Positions 47,851-59,578 of a DNA stretch of 64,000 nucleotides are shown here, piece after piece. The position numbers were made by a program, and so were the translations under genes. The stretch lies in assembly GCF_002288925.2 (NCBI RefSeq), contig NW_022098069.1, positions 69,210,758 through 69,274,757 of the forward strand, written 5' to 3'. Source of the stretch: Delphinapterus leucas. Its lineage: Eukaryota > Chordata > Mammalia > Artiodactyla > Monodontidae. Under the pieces are notes generated by a model. That model was given only the letters and a program-made list of their open reading frames with translations, searched no databases and was not told the DNA's origin. The number at the start of each line of letters is the position of its first letter. Position 1 is the stretch's first letter.

Positions 47851-50800
47851 TTTTTGCTTTTTGTTTGTTTGTTTGTTTATTTTAACATCTTTATTGGAAT
47901 ATAATTGCTTTACAATGGTGTGTTAGTTTCTGCTTTATAACAGAGTGAATCAGTTATACATATACATATGTCCCCATATCTCTTACCTCTTGCATCTCCC
48001 TCCCTCCCACCCTCCCTATCCCACCCCTCCAGGTGGTCACAAAGCACCGAGCTGATCTCGCTGTGCTATGCGGCTGCTTCCCACTAGCTATCTACCTTAT
48101 GTTTGGTAGTGTATATATGTCCATGCCACTCTCTCACTTTGTCCTACCTTACCCTTCCCCCTCCCCGTATCCTCAAGTCCATTCTCTAGTAGGTCTGCAT
48201 CTTTATTCCCATCTTGCCCCTAGGTTCTTCTGACCATTTTTTTTCTTTATTTTTTTTTTTTTAGATTCCATATACGTGTGTTAGCATACGGTATTTGTTT
48301 TTCTCTTTCTGACTTACTTCACTCTGTATGACAGCCTGTATCACTTCACTCTGTATGACAGTCCATCCACCTCACTACAAATAACTCAGTTTCGTCCCTT
48401 TTTATGCCTGAGTCATATTCCATTGTTTATATGTGCCACATCTTCTTTATCCATTCATCTGTTGATGGACACGTAGGTTGCTTCCATGTCCTGGCTATTG
48501 TAAATAGAGCTGCAATGAACATTTTGGTACATGACTCTTTTTGAATTATGGTTTTCTCATTGTATATGCCCAGTAGTGGGATTGCTGGGTTGGGTGGTAG
48601 TTCTATTTTTAGTTTTTTAAGGAACCTCCATACTGTTCTCCATAGTGGCTGTATCAGTTTACATTCCCACCAGCAGTGCAAGAGGGTTCCCTTTTCTTCA
48701 CACTCTCTCCAGCATTTATTGTTTGTAGATTTTTTAATGATGGCCATTCTAACCAGTGTGAGATGATATCTCATTGTAGTTTTGATTTGCATTTCTCTAA
48801 TGATTAATGATGTTGAGTGTTCTTTCATGTGTTTGTTGGCAATCTATATATCTTCTTTGGAGAAATGTCTATTTAGGTCTTCTGCCCATTTTTGGATTGG
48901 GTTGTTTGTTTTTTTGAAATTGAGCTGCCTGAGTTGCTTGTGTGTTTTGGAGATTAATCCTTTGTCAGTTGCTTCATTTGCAAATATTTTCTCCCATTCT
49001 GAGGGTTGTCTTTTGGTCTTGTTTATGGTTTCCTTTGCTGTGCAAAAGCTTTGAAGTGTCATTAGGTCCCATTTGTTTATTTTTGTTTTTATTTCCGTTT
49101 CTCTAGGAGGGGGGTCAAAAAGGATCTTGCTGTGATTTATGTCATAGAGTGTTCTGCCTATGTTTTCCTCTAAGAGTTTTATATTGTCTGGCCTTACATT
49201 TAGGTCTTTAATCCCTTTTGAGTTTATTTTTGTGTATGGTGTTAGGGAGTGGTCTAATTTCATTATTTTACATGTAGCTGTCCACTTTTCCCAACACCAC
49301 TTATTGAAGAGGCTGTCTTTTCTCTGCTGTATATTCTTGCCTCCTTTATCAAAGATAAGGTGACCATATGTGCATGGATTTATCTCTGGGCTTTCTATCC
49401 TGTTCCATTGATCTGTGTTTCTGTTTTTGTGCCGGTACCATATTGTCTTGATTGCTGTAGTTTTGTTGTATAGTCTGAAACCAGGGAGCCTGATTCCTCC
49501 AGCTCCGTTTTTCTTTCTTAAGGTTGCTTTGGCTATTCGGAGTCTTTTGTGTTTCAATACAAATTGTGAAATTTTTTTGTTCCAGTTCTGTGAAAAATAC
49601 CAGTGGTAGTTTGATAGGGATTGCATTGAATCTGTAGATTGCTTTGGGTAGTAGAGTCATTTTCACAATGTTGATTCTTCCAATCCAAGAACATGGTATA
49701 TCTCCCCATCTATTTGTATCATCTTTAATTTCTTTCATCAGTGTCTTATAATTTTCTGCATACAGGTCTTTTGCCTCCTTAGGTAGGTTTATTCCTAGAT
49801 ATTTTATTCTTTTTGCTGCAATGGTTAATGGGAGTGTTTTCTTAATTTCACTTTCAGATTTTTCATCATTAGTGTATAGGAATGCAAGAGATTTCTGTGC
49901 ATTAATTTTGTGTCCTGCTACTTTACCAGATTAATTGATTAGCTCTAGTAGTTTTCTGGTAGCATCTTTAGGATTCTGTATGTATAGTATCATGTCATCT
50001 GCAAACAGTGACAGCTTTACTACTTCTTTTCCAATTTGGATTCCTTTTATTTCTTTTTCTTCTCTGATTGCTGTGGCTGAAACTTCCAAAACTATGTTGA
50101 ATAATAGTGGTGAGAGTGGGCAACTTGTCTTGTTCCTGATCTTAGTGGAAATGCTTTCAGTTTTTCACCATTGAGGACAATGTTGGCTGTGGGTTTGTCA
50201 TATATGGCCTTTATTCTGTTGAGGAAAGTTCCCTCTATGCCTATTCTCCGGAGGGTTTTTAATCATAAATCGGTGTTGAATTTTGTCGAAAGCTTTCTCT
50301 GCATCTATTGAGATGATCATATGGTTTTTCTCCTTCAGTTTGTTAATATGGTGTATCACGTTGATTGATTTGCGTATATTGAAGAATCCTTGCATTCCTG
50401 GGATAAACCCCACTTGATCATGTTGTATGATCCTTTTAATGTGCTCTTGGATTCTGTTTGCTAGTATTTTGTTGAGGATTTTTGCATCTATGTTCATCAG
50501 CGATATTAGCCTATAGTTTTCTTGCTTTGTGACATCTTTGTCTGGTTTTGGTATCAGTGTGATGGTGGTAGAATGAGTTTGGGAGTGTTCCTCCCTCTGC
50601 TATATTTTGGAAGAGCTTGAGAAGGATAGGTGATAGCTGTTCTCTAAATGTTTGATAGAATTCGCCCATGAAGCCATCTGGTCCTGGGCTTTTGTTTGTT
50701 GGAAGATTTTTAATCACAGTTTCAATTTCAGTGCTTGTGATTGGTCTGTTCATGTTTTCTGTTTCTTCCTGGTTCAGTCTCAGAAGGTTGTGCATTTCTA

Positions 50801-52020
50801 AGAATTTGTCCATTTCTTTCAGGTTGTCCATTTTATTGGCATAGAGTTCCTTGTAGTAATCTCTCAGGATCCTCTGTATTTCTGCAGTGTCAGTTGTTAC
50901 TTCTCCTTTCTCATTTCTAATTCTATTGATTTGAGTCTTCTCCCTTTTTTTCTTGATGAGTATGGCTAACGGTTTATCAATTCTGTTTTTCTTCTCAAAG
51001 AACCAGCTTTTAGTTTTATTAATCTTTGCTGTCGTTTTCTTCATTTCTTTTTCGTTTATTCCTGATCTGATCTTTATGATTTCTTTCCTTCTGCTAACTT
51101 TGGGGGTTTTTTGTTCTTCTTTCTCTAATTGCTTTAGGTGTAAGGCTAATTGTTTATTTGAGATGTTTCTTGTTTCTTGAGGTAGTATTGTATTGCTATA
51201 AACTTCCCTCTTAGAACTGCTTTTGCAGCATCCCATAGGTTTTGGGTCATTGTGTTTTCATTGTCATTTGTTTCTATGGCAGATGACTTCCTCTTTGATT
51301 TCTTCAGTGATCTCTTGGTTATTACGTAGTGTGTTGCTTAGCCTCCACGTGTTTGTATTTCTTACAGATTTTTTCCTGTAATTGATATCTAGTCTCATAG
51401 CGTTGTAGTCTGAAAAGATATTTGATATGATTTTGATTTTCTTAAATTTACCAAGGCTTGATTTGTGGCCCAAGATATGATCTATCCTGGAGAATGTTCC
51501 ATGAGCTCTTGAGAAGAATGTGTATTCTGTTGTTTTTGGATGGAATGTCCTATAAATATCAATTAAGTCCATCTTGTTTAATGTCTCATTTAAAACTTGT
51601 GTTTCCTTATTTATTTTCATTTTGGATGATCTGTCCATTGGTGAAAGTGGGGTGTTAAAGTCCCCTACTATGATTGTGTTACTGTCAATTTCCCCTTTTA
51701 TGGCTGTTAGTATTTGCCTTATGTATTGAGGTGCTCCTATGTTGGGTGCATAAATATTTACAATTTTTATATCTTCTTCTTGGATTGATCCCTTGATCAT
51801 TTTGTAGTGTCCTTCTTTGTCTTTTGTAATAGTGTTTGTTTTAAAGTCTGTTTTGTCTGATATGAGAATTGCTACTCCAGCTTTCTTTTGATTTCCATTT
51901 GCATGGAATATCTTTTTCCATTCCCTCACTTTCAGTCTGTATGTGTCCCTAGGTCTGAAGTGGGTCTCTTGTAGACAGCATATACACGGGTCTTGTTTTT
52001 GTATCCATTCAGCCAGTCTA
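47851..52020 (-). mobile_element. 5'-truncated L1 LINE with near-complete but broken ORF2
   Basis: About 4.17 kb antisense to AFG2A. From the 3' end it shows a T/G-rich tail, a cetartiodactyl-type 3' UTR (ctttattggaatataattgc, 47889) and ORF2 up to about residue 17 of the endonuclease domain. Open pieces at 51264-52061, 50511-51236, 50198-50497, 48844-49626 and 48427-48828 carry endonuclease, reverse transcriptase (FADD at 49994-50005) and C-terminal sequence. A TAA at 49931-49933 and frameshifts near 51285 and 51185 inactivate it. The duplication ggggctttttg is at 47840-47850 and 52021-52031. It is the youngest-looking L1 here. Confidence 0.95.
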
Positions 52021-52031
52021 GGGGCTTTTTG

Positions 52032-53800
52032 ATACAGCAGCTTCCAACCAGTTATACACATCTCTGAACTTTGATTGCTTTACCCTATCAAATGGAAATG
52101 GTGTACAACTTGCCCTACTGTTTTCTCATAGAGATCATAAAAATGAGATTAAGATATCATGTAAGCACTCTGAAATACAAAAGACTTGGCAGAGAGATTT
52201 TATTATTATCTTTTAAGATTTGGGAAAATTATCTCAGTCTACAAAGATTCTCTCATAAAAACCATAGAAGTGACAGCCAGTCTGCCCTTAATAGTAAAAG
52301 TATACTCTCAACAAGAATAGCAAGACCTCTGTGAAAATATGAAAATTTTAAGTATGGCAAATAAATAAATATTTTTTCTGTCCTTAGCAACTCTTTACTT
52401 AGGCTGTTTTTATTTACAGAATAAAATTCCATTAAACTATTTGTGCAGCTTTTCTACATGTATATCTTAAGAAAAATTTGGGCTATATATTCCTCAACAC
52501 AGAAATGTCTTCTGAATACCACTGATATGGGTCTGTACTGGGAAATTAATACTTTCTTAAGTAAGAAGCTGTAGATTCTTTTCATTCTGAATTATCCAGC
52601 AGGCTGGGACTCCACATTCTGTTTTGCTTGCTATTATTTTTTATCTGTCTTCTGTAAAAACCAAAGAGGTTAACACATAACAGATCATTAGTGGTACTCA
52701 GAGAGTCTTGTAGGTATACTTACATGTGGAATTGGATTTAGTATATCATGTAGTCATAGCTAATAACAACAACCAAAATAAATATCAAATCTACTCACTG
52801 CCTTTTTCAACTAGTAACTATGTATGTTTGATTTTCCCCCTTTAAATTTTTAAATTCCACTGGGGCGGAAAATCCATGTAGAAAGTAGCTTGAGAAGCAG
52901 TTAAAGTGTGTTCACCTTTAAAGTCCTGTCTGAAACAATAATCTTTATGAGCATCTCTGTGGCATGACCATCCATTAAGTTAAAATGAACATACAGTTAC
53001 TGCTAACTGACTGCTCCAGCATTTCTAGAATTTAGTTTTTGGTGTGAGACCAAGGGCTGTATATGATATGTCAGTTTACAGGAAGTAGGCAGGAAAAGAA
53101 ACCATAAATCTTTCACTTGAGTTGAGTGAAGTGGAAGAGTAGTTAGCAAGGTATAAATATGCCTTTCTCACTTTGAAATAATTCATGGTAGTAACACAGA
53201 AGTGCAAAACAAAAAGCAAAGCCAGTGAGGTCCTGTCTGGCTGAAAGGTAAAAACTCACTTGGTGCCAGGAATTATTGTACCAGCTAACTAGTTCTTATG
53301 TAGTACATGCCTAATTCAGTCTGAAATATAAGTAAATTCATTCCTGATTGATTTTTATATCAGCTTTTCTAAAAATAGTCACAGAGAAAGTAGCAGAAAA
53401 TACTGTCCCTCAGTTTACGTTTTTATGTCCCATATTGCTTAGGTGAGGGAAGGGTATCTTTCTGTGGTCCTAGTTATAATCAGTATATTATTACAACTTC
53501 ATAGACATTTATTCCAGAGCCGTATCTTAGTAGTTCTAGGCTTTTCAATTTGGACAAGAGAGGTTTGTTCCACATTTTTTGTTTTGGGTGGAGGGTTTGG
53601 TTTGAATATTTAAGTAATTCACACAGGTGCCTTATTGTTTGAGGAAAAATATTATCTTTTTAAAGTCTCAAAATTAATCAATAGGAAGTTTAAGATAGAT
53701 TAAATTTAGCTTCACATAAAATATAAGATCTCTCTCATCTTTTTTTCTTCTCTCAGAATTAAAATGGCACAACAATGTTTGAAAGCCAAAATTAGTTTTG
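52032..53800. other. Unique intron, nothing recognised
   Basis: AT-rich, with no repeat homology recognised. Confidence 0.5.
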
Positions 53801-53802
53801 AT

Positions 53803-54079
53803 CTTTTTTTTTTTTTTTGGCTGCATTGGGTCTTCATTGCTGCAAGGGCTTTCTCTAGTTGCAGCGAGTGGGGGCTACTCTTCGTTGCGGTGAGCGGTCT
53901 TCTCATTGCGGTAGCTTCTCCTGTTGCGGAGCACAGGCTTTAGGCACCCGGGCTTCAGTAGTTGTGGTACACGGGCTTAGTTGCTCCGAGGCATGTGTGA
54001 TCTTCCCAGACTGGGGCTCTAACCCGTGTCCCCTGCTTTGGCAGGCAGATTCTTAACCACTGCGTCACTGGGGAAGTCC
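53803..54079 (-). mobile_element. CHR SINE, long form, divergent
   Basis: Poly-T, ggctgcattgggtcttcatt, ending at the degraded head ggggaagtcc. Only a short possible duplication (ttgat) is visible, consistent with an older copy. Confidence 0.9.
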
Positions 54080-54179
54080 TTGATAGGTTTTTAAATAGTA
54101 AAACAGATTCAAAGCTTGAACCTCAGTCATCTGATACCTACAGGCTCAGTGCTTTACCACTGATTTAACTAATTTATTT

Positions 54180-54260
54180 CTTCCCCCAGCAAGGCCATAT
54201 CCTTCAGCACAGAACCTACTACATAGTACATACTTAACAAACGTTTAATGAACTGAAAAA
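54180..54260. repeat. L2/MIR-type 3' end
   Basis: cagcacagaacctactacat then agtacatacttaacaaacgt resembles the L2 tail. Confidence 0.55.
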
Positions 54261-54894
54261 AAGTTAGATTTAGGAAAAATAGACTTTCCCTTCTCATTTA
54301 TCATAGAGGAACCTTCTTGTAGCAATGCACCCTGCTATAGGCACAGCCTCTTTTTCAGAGTTGGGGTGTCTCTGTGCGTACTTTTGGTATAAAACTGAAA
54401 CTACTGACTCAGTTAATTGTCTTCACGGGAGAGTAGTATATTCAGTATTACATAAAATTAATTTTATTTGACTGTACAGTATCAGCTATACGAACAAGAA
54501 TTTGGCTGGGTGAGCCAGAAATGAGGAAATTGCTGACACTGCTTTTTAGAAACATAAAATGTTTATTTTAACTGTAGTGAATATTTTATTTTTATTTTTA
54601 ATTAAAAAGTTGTTTAGAATGTTTAGGATGGAGATGATATTGCACTCATTAAAGGACTGGGATAGGAGGGTTAATTTTTAAAAATATTTTTTTGTCACCT
54701 GGTCTTTTGCCAGGTCAACATTGTTCCGTAAAAGCTTACAGACACCCTAAGTTTGAAGTAGCTCCTTCTACCCTTCTGAGTTACTTCATTTTCCCTCCTT
54801 GGAGAGGGTATACAGGGAATTAAAGCATTATTTTAATCCTCAGGAGAGTCCCAAGAGGAAGTTTGTCATCAGCTGAAAAGAGAATGTGGTCCCT

Positions 54895-55015
54895 AGGGAG
54901 CAGCCTCTAAGGAGCGGCTGAAGCAGGCGGCATCCTTCAGCCATCTCTGCCGCCTGCTGCTCTCCCGTGGCCAGAACCTCATTGTCTTTGGCTTCTTGGC
55001 TGTAGCTCCCAGTTA
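54895..55015. other. GC-rich unique block with overlapping hairpins
   Basis: Arms agcaggcggca (54922-54932) and tgccgcctgct (54948-54958) are perfect complements. A second pair, ggctgaag (54916-54923) and cttcagcc (54935-54942), overlaps the first, so the two hairpins are mutually exclusive. The block is far more GC-rich than its flanks and has no repeat match. Confidence 0.55.
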
Positions 55016-55555
55016 ATGGAAAAACATGTTGCCATTTAAAAGCAGATGGGAATTCACTTCAGGAGGAAATAAAAAGTCTTTTTTGGTTATAGCTATTGTT
55101 TTCTTTTGTCTTTGATTTTTGTTTTTTAAGTTATTTGTAGCAGATTCCACTTCATGTATTTGTCTTATATCAAATTATCCTAGTTCCTTTAAGAAAACGT
55201 TTATCTTACCCACTGCCAGGAAATCAGCAGTCACAAATCTATGCATATGAAGCCATGACAGGGCCCGTTACCCATGTGCCGTGTGCTTGAGGACAGAGGT
55301 GATGGTTAAGATACATCATTTCCTCTCTGTACAGAAATTTGCTGACACAGTCTGACAATTCATATCTAAAATTTGGATTGAATGTTTATTTGCATTTGGA
55401 TGTTATCCTCCTTTCAGTGATTATCTCATTAAAACTGACAAACTCTCTAAGAGCCAGGTATCACCTGTACATTTTATAAATAATATAGGCAATGATAGCA
55501 TTTATTTCATATATCAAGATTTGAGAATTCAGCTTTCAAGAGAGGCAATAAAGTA
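55016..55555. other. Unique intron, nothing recognised
   Basis: No repeat or gene signal seen. Confidence 0.45.
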
Positions 55556-55559
55556 GGGG

Positions 55560-55800
55560 AGAAAAAAGAATGTTAATGCTGCAGTTGAGTAGACTTTTAA
55601 TCAAATTGTAGCTCTTTTCTCTCTGGGTGGTTACAGGCAAGTTATTTAACTTCTTTGAACCTCAGTTTCCTCATTTATAAGATATCTATGTGACTGAAAT
55701 TGTTTTGAGGGTTAAATGAGATAATAAATGGAAAAGCACCAAGAAACAAGGCCTGACACATAAGGAGTACTTCATAAATGTTATTTCCCTTCATCCTTTC
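55560..55800 (+). mobile_element. MIR SINE
   Basis: Core caggcaagttatttaacttc (55636), gaacctcagtttcctcattt, gagggttaaatgagataata and aggagtacttcataaatg in the expected order. Confidence 0.88.
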
Positions 55801-56975
55801 CTCGTTTTATCAGTTCAGTATTTATATTTACCACGACAGTATTGGATGATGCTGCCATAAGGCAGTTTTCATTGTCTCAATAACCAGATAATTTATCTGA
55901 AATTATTATTTATAATAATTGAGATTGCCTCTTAGTCTTTTCTTCAAAACGTAAAAATCTACTTTATATGGTGATTTTTAGGGTAATCTTATGAATCTAG
56001 CTCTAGCAATTTGTTAAAGTTAAATAATTTCACATTAATTTTTCAAAAAGCTTTAACTTCACGTAAATTTAGTGTACTTATCTCTATTTTACTAAAGTGA
56101 TGTGTCTTGCCCTGAATTCTGTTTTGTAGTCTAGGCCCTCCTGGGTCTCATAATAGCTCAAGGTCTTCATGCCAGCTTGATATTAAAAATTCACCTTCCA
56201 GTGTTCCTCTTTAATTCAAGGAGCGTTCCTTTCACTGTGCTTGAGTTATTATAGCTAATAAAGGGAGAGACTTAAATTACTTTTCTATCTTGCTGATTAT
56301 TATTCCTTCTGATAACCTCTCCCTTTTCTCCTACCCAGTGAAAACAGAAGGAGCAATTATAACCACGTAGAATATCTGTACTCTTCCTACGTGAAGCCTC
56401 TTGTGACTGTTTTCCCTAATCTAAATAAAAGTCAGTATCAATGTACTAGAACCTGGCATAGACTGACTCTATATGACGAGCCTAACAACACATCTAAGAT
56501 AGGACTAAAGATCCTAAGGCAGGACAGGACACGTTTTGGCCTGGTCTCAGGCTCCCTGGGTAGTGCTGATAGAGAGCAGCTAGCAGCGGTGTTCCTATCT
56601 CAGAGTGAAGCAGGGCACTGCAGGACTTAGCAACCTCGGGTAGACACACATGCAATCTGCTTGTCCCGCCTTATCAGAAACTGCCCTATGAAATCATGCT
56701 GTTGTCACTAGCTGGTCTGCTGTTCTTATTTGAGATCTTTGTTCTCTCTACTCTTTCTTGTGCATTTACCCTAAAATTCTATATCTCTAGCCCAAATTTC
56801 AAAGTACTCTTTGTTTATACAACCTACTGAAATCACTGCTTTGTCATAAAACCATCATGACAACCCCACCCAGAAATGGCTTCTCCTTTTGAACTCCTTT
56901 ACTCTGATTTCTGTTTCACTTGTTTAGCATTTAGGATATTTTTGTGGTTATTTTAATATGAGCAGCCGCCTCATG
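55801..56975. other. Unassigned intron; possible old repeat at 56330-56700
   Basis: The 79-codon frame at 56391-56630 has no recognisable protein. The surrounding sequence is GC-richer and could be an eroded LTR, but I could not place it. Confidence 0.3.
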
Positions 56976-56980
56976 TCCCT

Positions 56981-56993
56981 CCCCCCCCCCCCC
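56981..56993. repeat. Poly-C run of 13
   Basis: Thirteen consecutive C after tcatgtccct; an error-prone homopolymer, so its length should be checked. Confidence 0.85.
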
Positions 56994-57070
56994 ACCGCAA
57001 ACAAACTGTAAGATTCTCTATGGCAGAAACCAGGTTTTCTACTTCTTGGAGTCCAGCAAAGCAACCATTC

Positions 57071-57091
57071 TGTCCACTGAATCAGTGGACA
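57071..57091. repeat. Perfect inverted repeat, 10-bp arms, 1-bp centre
   Basis: tgtccactga, a, tcagtggaca. It lies in a short L2-like stretch (gattctctatggcagaaacc, 57013). Confidence 0.8.
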
Positions 57092-57239
57092 TTAATGTTG
57101 GATGGATGATTTATGTGTTGACTCTAACTAATTCTGATGAACAAAAATATCAGTTTTAATGTTCACTAAAGTGACACTTCTGGTTTTAAAGTTTTTTTTT
57201 TTTGATATACGTTATCTGAGTGCCTAACACCATGAGAAC

Positions 57240-57390
57240 ACCGCTGTAGCAAAAGAACTAGAGCCAAGCAAAAACAATTGATTTGTCTGAAGTCCCACAG
57301 CAAATAAGTGACAGACCCAGAGCCAGAACCTGGATCTTTCAACTCCTCCTGAAAGACTCTTCCAGCCTCTGAGTCAACAGAAGAATCTTT
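57240..57390. repeat. MIR-like relic
   Basis: gtctgaagtcccacagcaaa then agccagaacctggatctttc (57285-57340) follows the reverse-core theme of ancient SINEs. Confidence 0.45.
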
Positions 57391-57480
57391 GAAACTGTTT
57401 CCTAGTTCCCCTTAACATCTCTGAAACTTTGATAAAGATTTGCCTGCTTTTGTGGACAGTGGATATGAAACATCTTTACT

Positions 57481-57713
57481 TTTTTTTTTTTTTTTTTTTT
57501 TTTTGTGGTACGCGGGCCCCTCTCACTGTTGTGGCCTCTCCCGCCGCGGAGCACAGGTTCTGTTCGCACAGGCTCCGTTCACACAGGCTCAGCGGCCATG
57601 GCTCACAGGCCCAGCCGCTCTGCGGCATGTGGGATCCTCCCGGACCGGGGCACGAACCCGTGTCCCCTGCATTGGCAGGCGGACTCCCAACCACTGCACC
57701 ACCAGGGAAGCCC
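57481..57713 (-). mobile_element. CHR SINE, short form with 15-bp internal repeats
   Basis: Poly-T (about 24), gtggtacgcgggcccctctc, ending gggaagccc. It carries an extra periodic stretch at 57551-57595 not present in the other copies. The target duplication is not clear because it falls in T-rich sequence. Confidence 0.93.
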
Positions 57714-57774
57714 TACATTTTTTTATATGTACTTTTCTGACAGTTGTCTTTAGCTACCTCGATGTCATCTTCGC

Positions 57775-58640
57775 AAAAATTGTAAGCTACTTGAAGTTAG
57801 GAACTATGTTTTTCTTTATTCACTTACAGTATTTACCAGGTATTGTGAATAAGGTCTTCAGTTTAGAGGGAAAGACCTATAAACAACTAAGTTCTGTATA
57901 ATGTGTTTTATGTGGCATGATGTAATGATGTGCAGAATACTAGGGGAGAAAGAAGAGGATGTAACTCACACTAACTGGGATTGAAGGTGGGGATAGTTGA
58001 TCTGAGTCTTAATAGGTGAATAGGAGTTCCCAAAGTAGAGTAGGGCCGGAAAGGGGAGCATGCCTGGCATACAGAAAGGCAGAGATGCATAAAAGAACAT
58101 AGTGTGTTCTAGATTCAGTTAAAGGTTAAAATATGAGTAGAAAAAGAGTCTGAGAGTGGAAGTAGTAGGTGATAAAGCAGGAAAAGTAGCTCAGACAAAT
58201 GTGAAGGACCTTGCACATCATCCGGACTTGTTTTTCTTCTTTAAGCCGCGGAGAACCATTGAAGAATTTAATAAGAAATACTGTGGTCAGATTTGTGTGT
58301 TTGAAAGATTGGTGGCATTTGTGTCCAAGGCCACCGCTAGCTTAGCCTATGGAGCACCTTTACATGAATTAGAAAAAGACGCTCCTTTACCCCATCTGGT
58401 GACAGATTCCTGCGAGGGCAAAAGGCTTGTCAAGCAGAACATGAGCTTTCATGAAAGTCCCTATTTCATTAAGTCCTTATTCACCCCTTCAGCTGGGCTT
58501 CCTTGTATATGCTCAACCTTCACATCTATACAGGGTTGTCTCATTTTTTGGCTTATCTACCTTTAAATATCCCTCACAGTGCCTACTAGCACAGTACCTC
58601 ATATAAAGTTTATATGTATTCATCAAATAAATAAATTTAG
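57775..58640. repeat. Ancient repeat relics (L2 and L1ME-like)
   Basis: L2-tail wording at 57780-57860 (ttgtaagctacttgaagtta) and 58540-58640. The part 57985-58310 (gtagagtagggccggaaagg ... aatactgtggtcagatttgt) recalls the old repeat also seen near 28890. The 136-codon frame at 58156-58566 crosses these and is judged non-coding. Confidence 0.45.
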
Positions 58641-59450
58641 ATTTTAATCCCAAGTAGATAAACTACTTTCTGTGACTTTAAGATTTGCCTCATGAGCCCT
58701 TGGACAAATATGCTTTGTGAATGGGATAAATGGGAATTTAAAGATGTCTTTTGTACAACATTAGCACGTTAAACCTGCCATGAGGTGCAGCACCTGATAT
58801 GAATGGCCAAAATATTAAAAGTCAGGTGGATTATGTCTTCTGAGCCATGTTACCACTTGTAACTTTGAACATAAGCTCCTAGGGCAAGTACCTTATCTCT
58901 GCAGCTCTGTTCAATGGCTAAAATGTAGCTACCCTGTTGTAAATGAATCATGATAAAACCTTCCAGAGCAAAAATCAGATACACTAAAAGCTTATATCTA
59001 GACTGTAACTTTTAAACCAGCCCTCCACCCCTCTCCCTTACCGTTTGGTAAAAACCAAGACCTAGACTTCAGTCCCATCTTGACCATTTACTGCAGTATT
59101 AGTCTGGCCAAATCAGTTACCATCTCTAGAGCTCAGCTCTCGTATTTTAAAAAGGGAGTAGAAATAACGGTCTTTATGATCCTTTCTAGTGCTAAAAATG
59201 TGTGCCTATATACCTGTCATAGATTAGATTAATTGTATAAGGAATTCTTTAGGGGTTGGACCTCCAGGGACATATAACATGGTTATGTTTTCCTTACAAT
59301 GCTTCTAGAAACCTGGGATCTTGGTGTTGTGGTCAGTGTCTCTGAATACTTGCTTCTGTGGCCTAGAGATCCTAATCATGGCACCAGAGGAATGGGAACC
59401 TTGAAAAACTCTGACAGTTCATAGAATTCGGATTTTAATAAAATTCTGCT
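58641..59450. other. Unique intron, nothing recognised
   Basis: No repeat or gene signal seen. Confidence 0.45.
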
Positions 59451-59578
59451 AGGAATTCCGTGGCAGCCTAGTGGTTAGGACTCCGTGCTTTCCCTGCCAA
59501 GGGCCCCGGTTCAATCCCTTGTCTGGGAACTAAGATCACGTAAGTTGCATAGCAGGGCCAAAAAAAAAAAAAAAAAAA
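59451..59578 (+). mobile_element. CHR-1-like SINE, truncated tail
   Basis: aggaattccgtggcagccta head, ggttcaatccc B box, gggaactaagatcacg and a run of about 19 A. It lacks the CHR-2-type body. The divergence suggests an older family. Confidence 0.85.

Noticed and set aside
48427..52061. Set of long minus-strand frames as possible genes
   Set aside because: All are pieces of one L1 ORF2 broken by frameshifts and a TAA stop; described as a mobile element instead.
57440..57901. 153-codon plus-strand frame
   Set aside because: Read through the complementary strand of a CHR SINE and its poly-T, then into intron. No independent coding evidence.
58156..58566. 136-codon plus-strand frame with natural-looking composition
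   Set aside because: It crosses old repeat text (L1ME-like and L2-like), includes a TTTTTC-type low-complexity patch, and has no splice signals or protein match I recognise.
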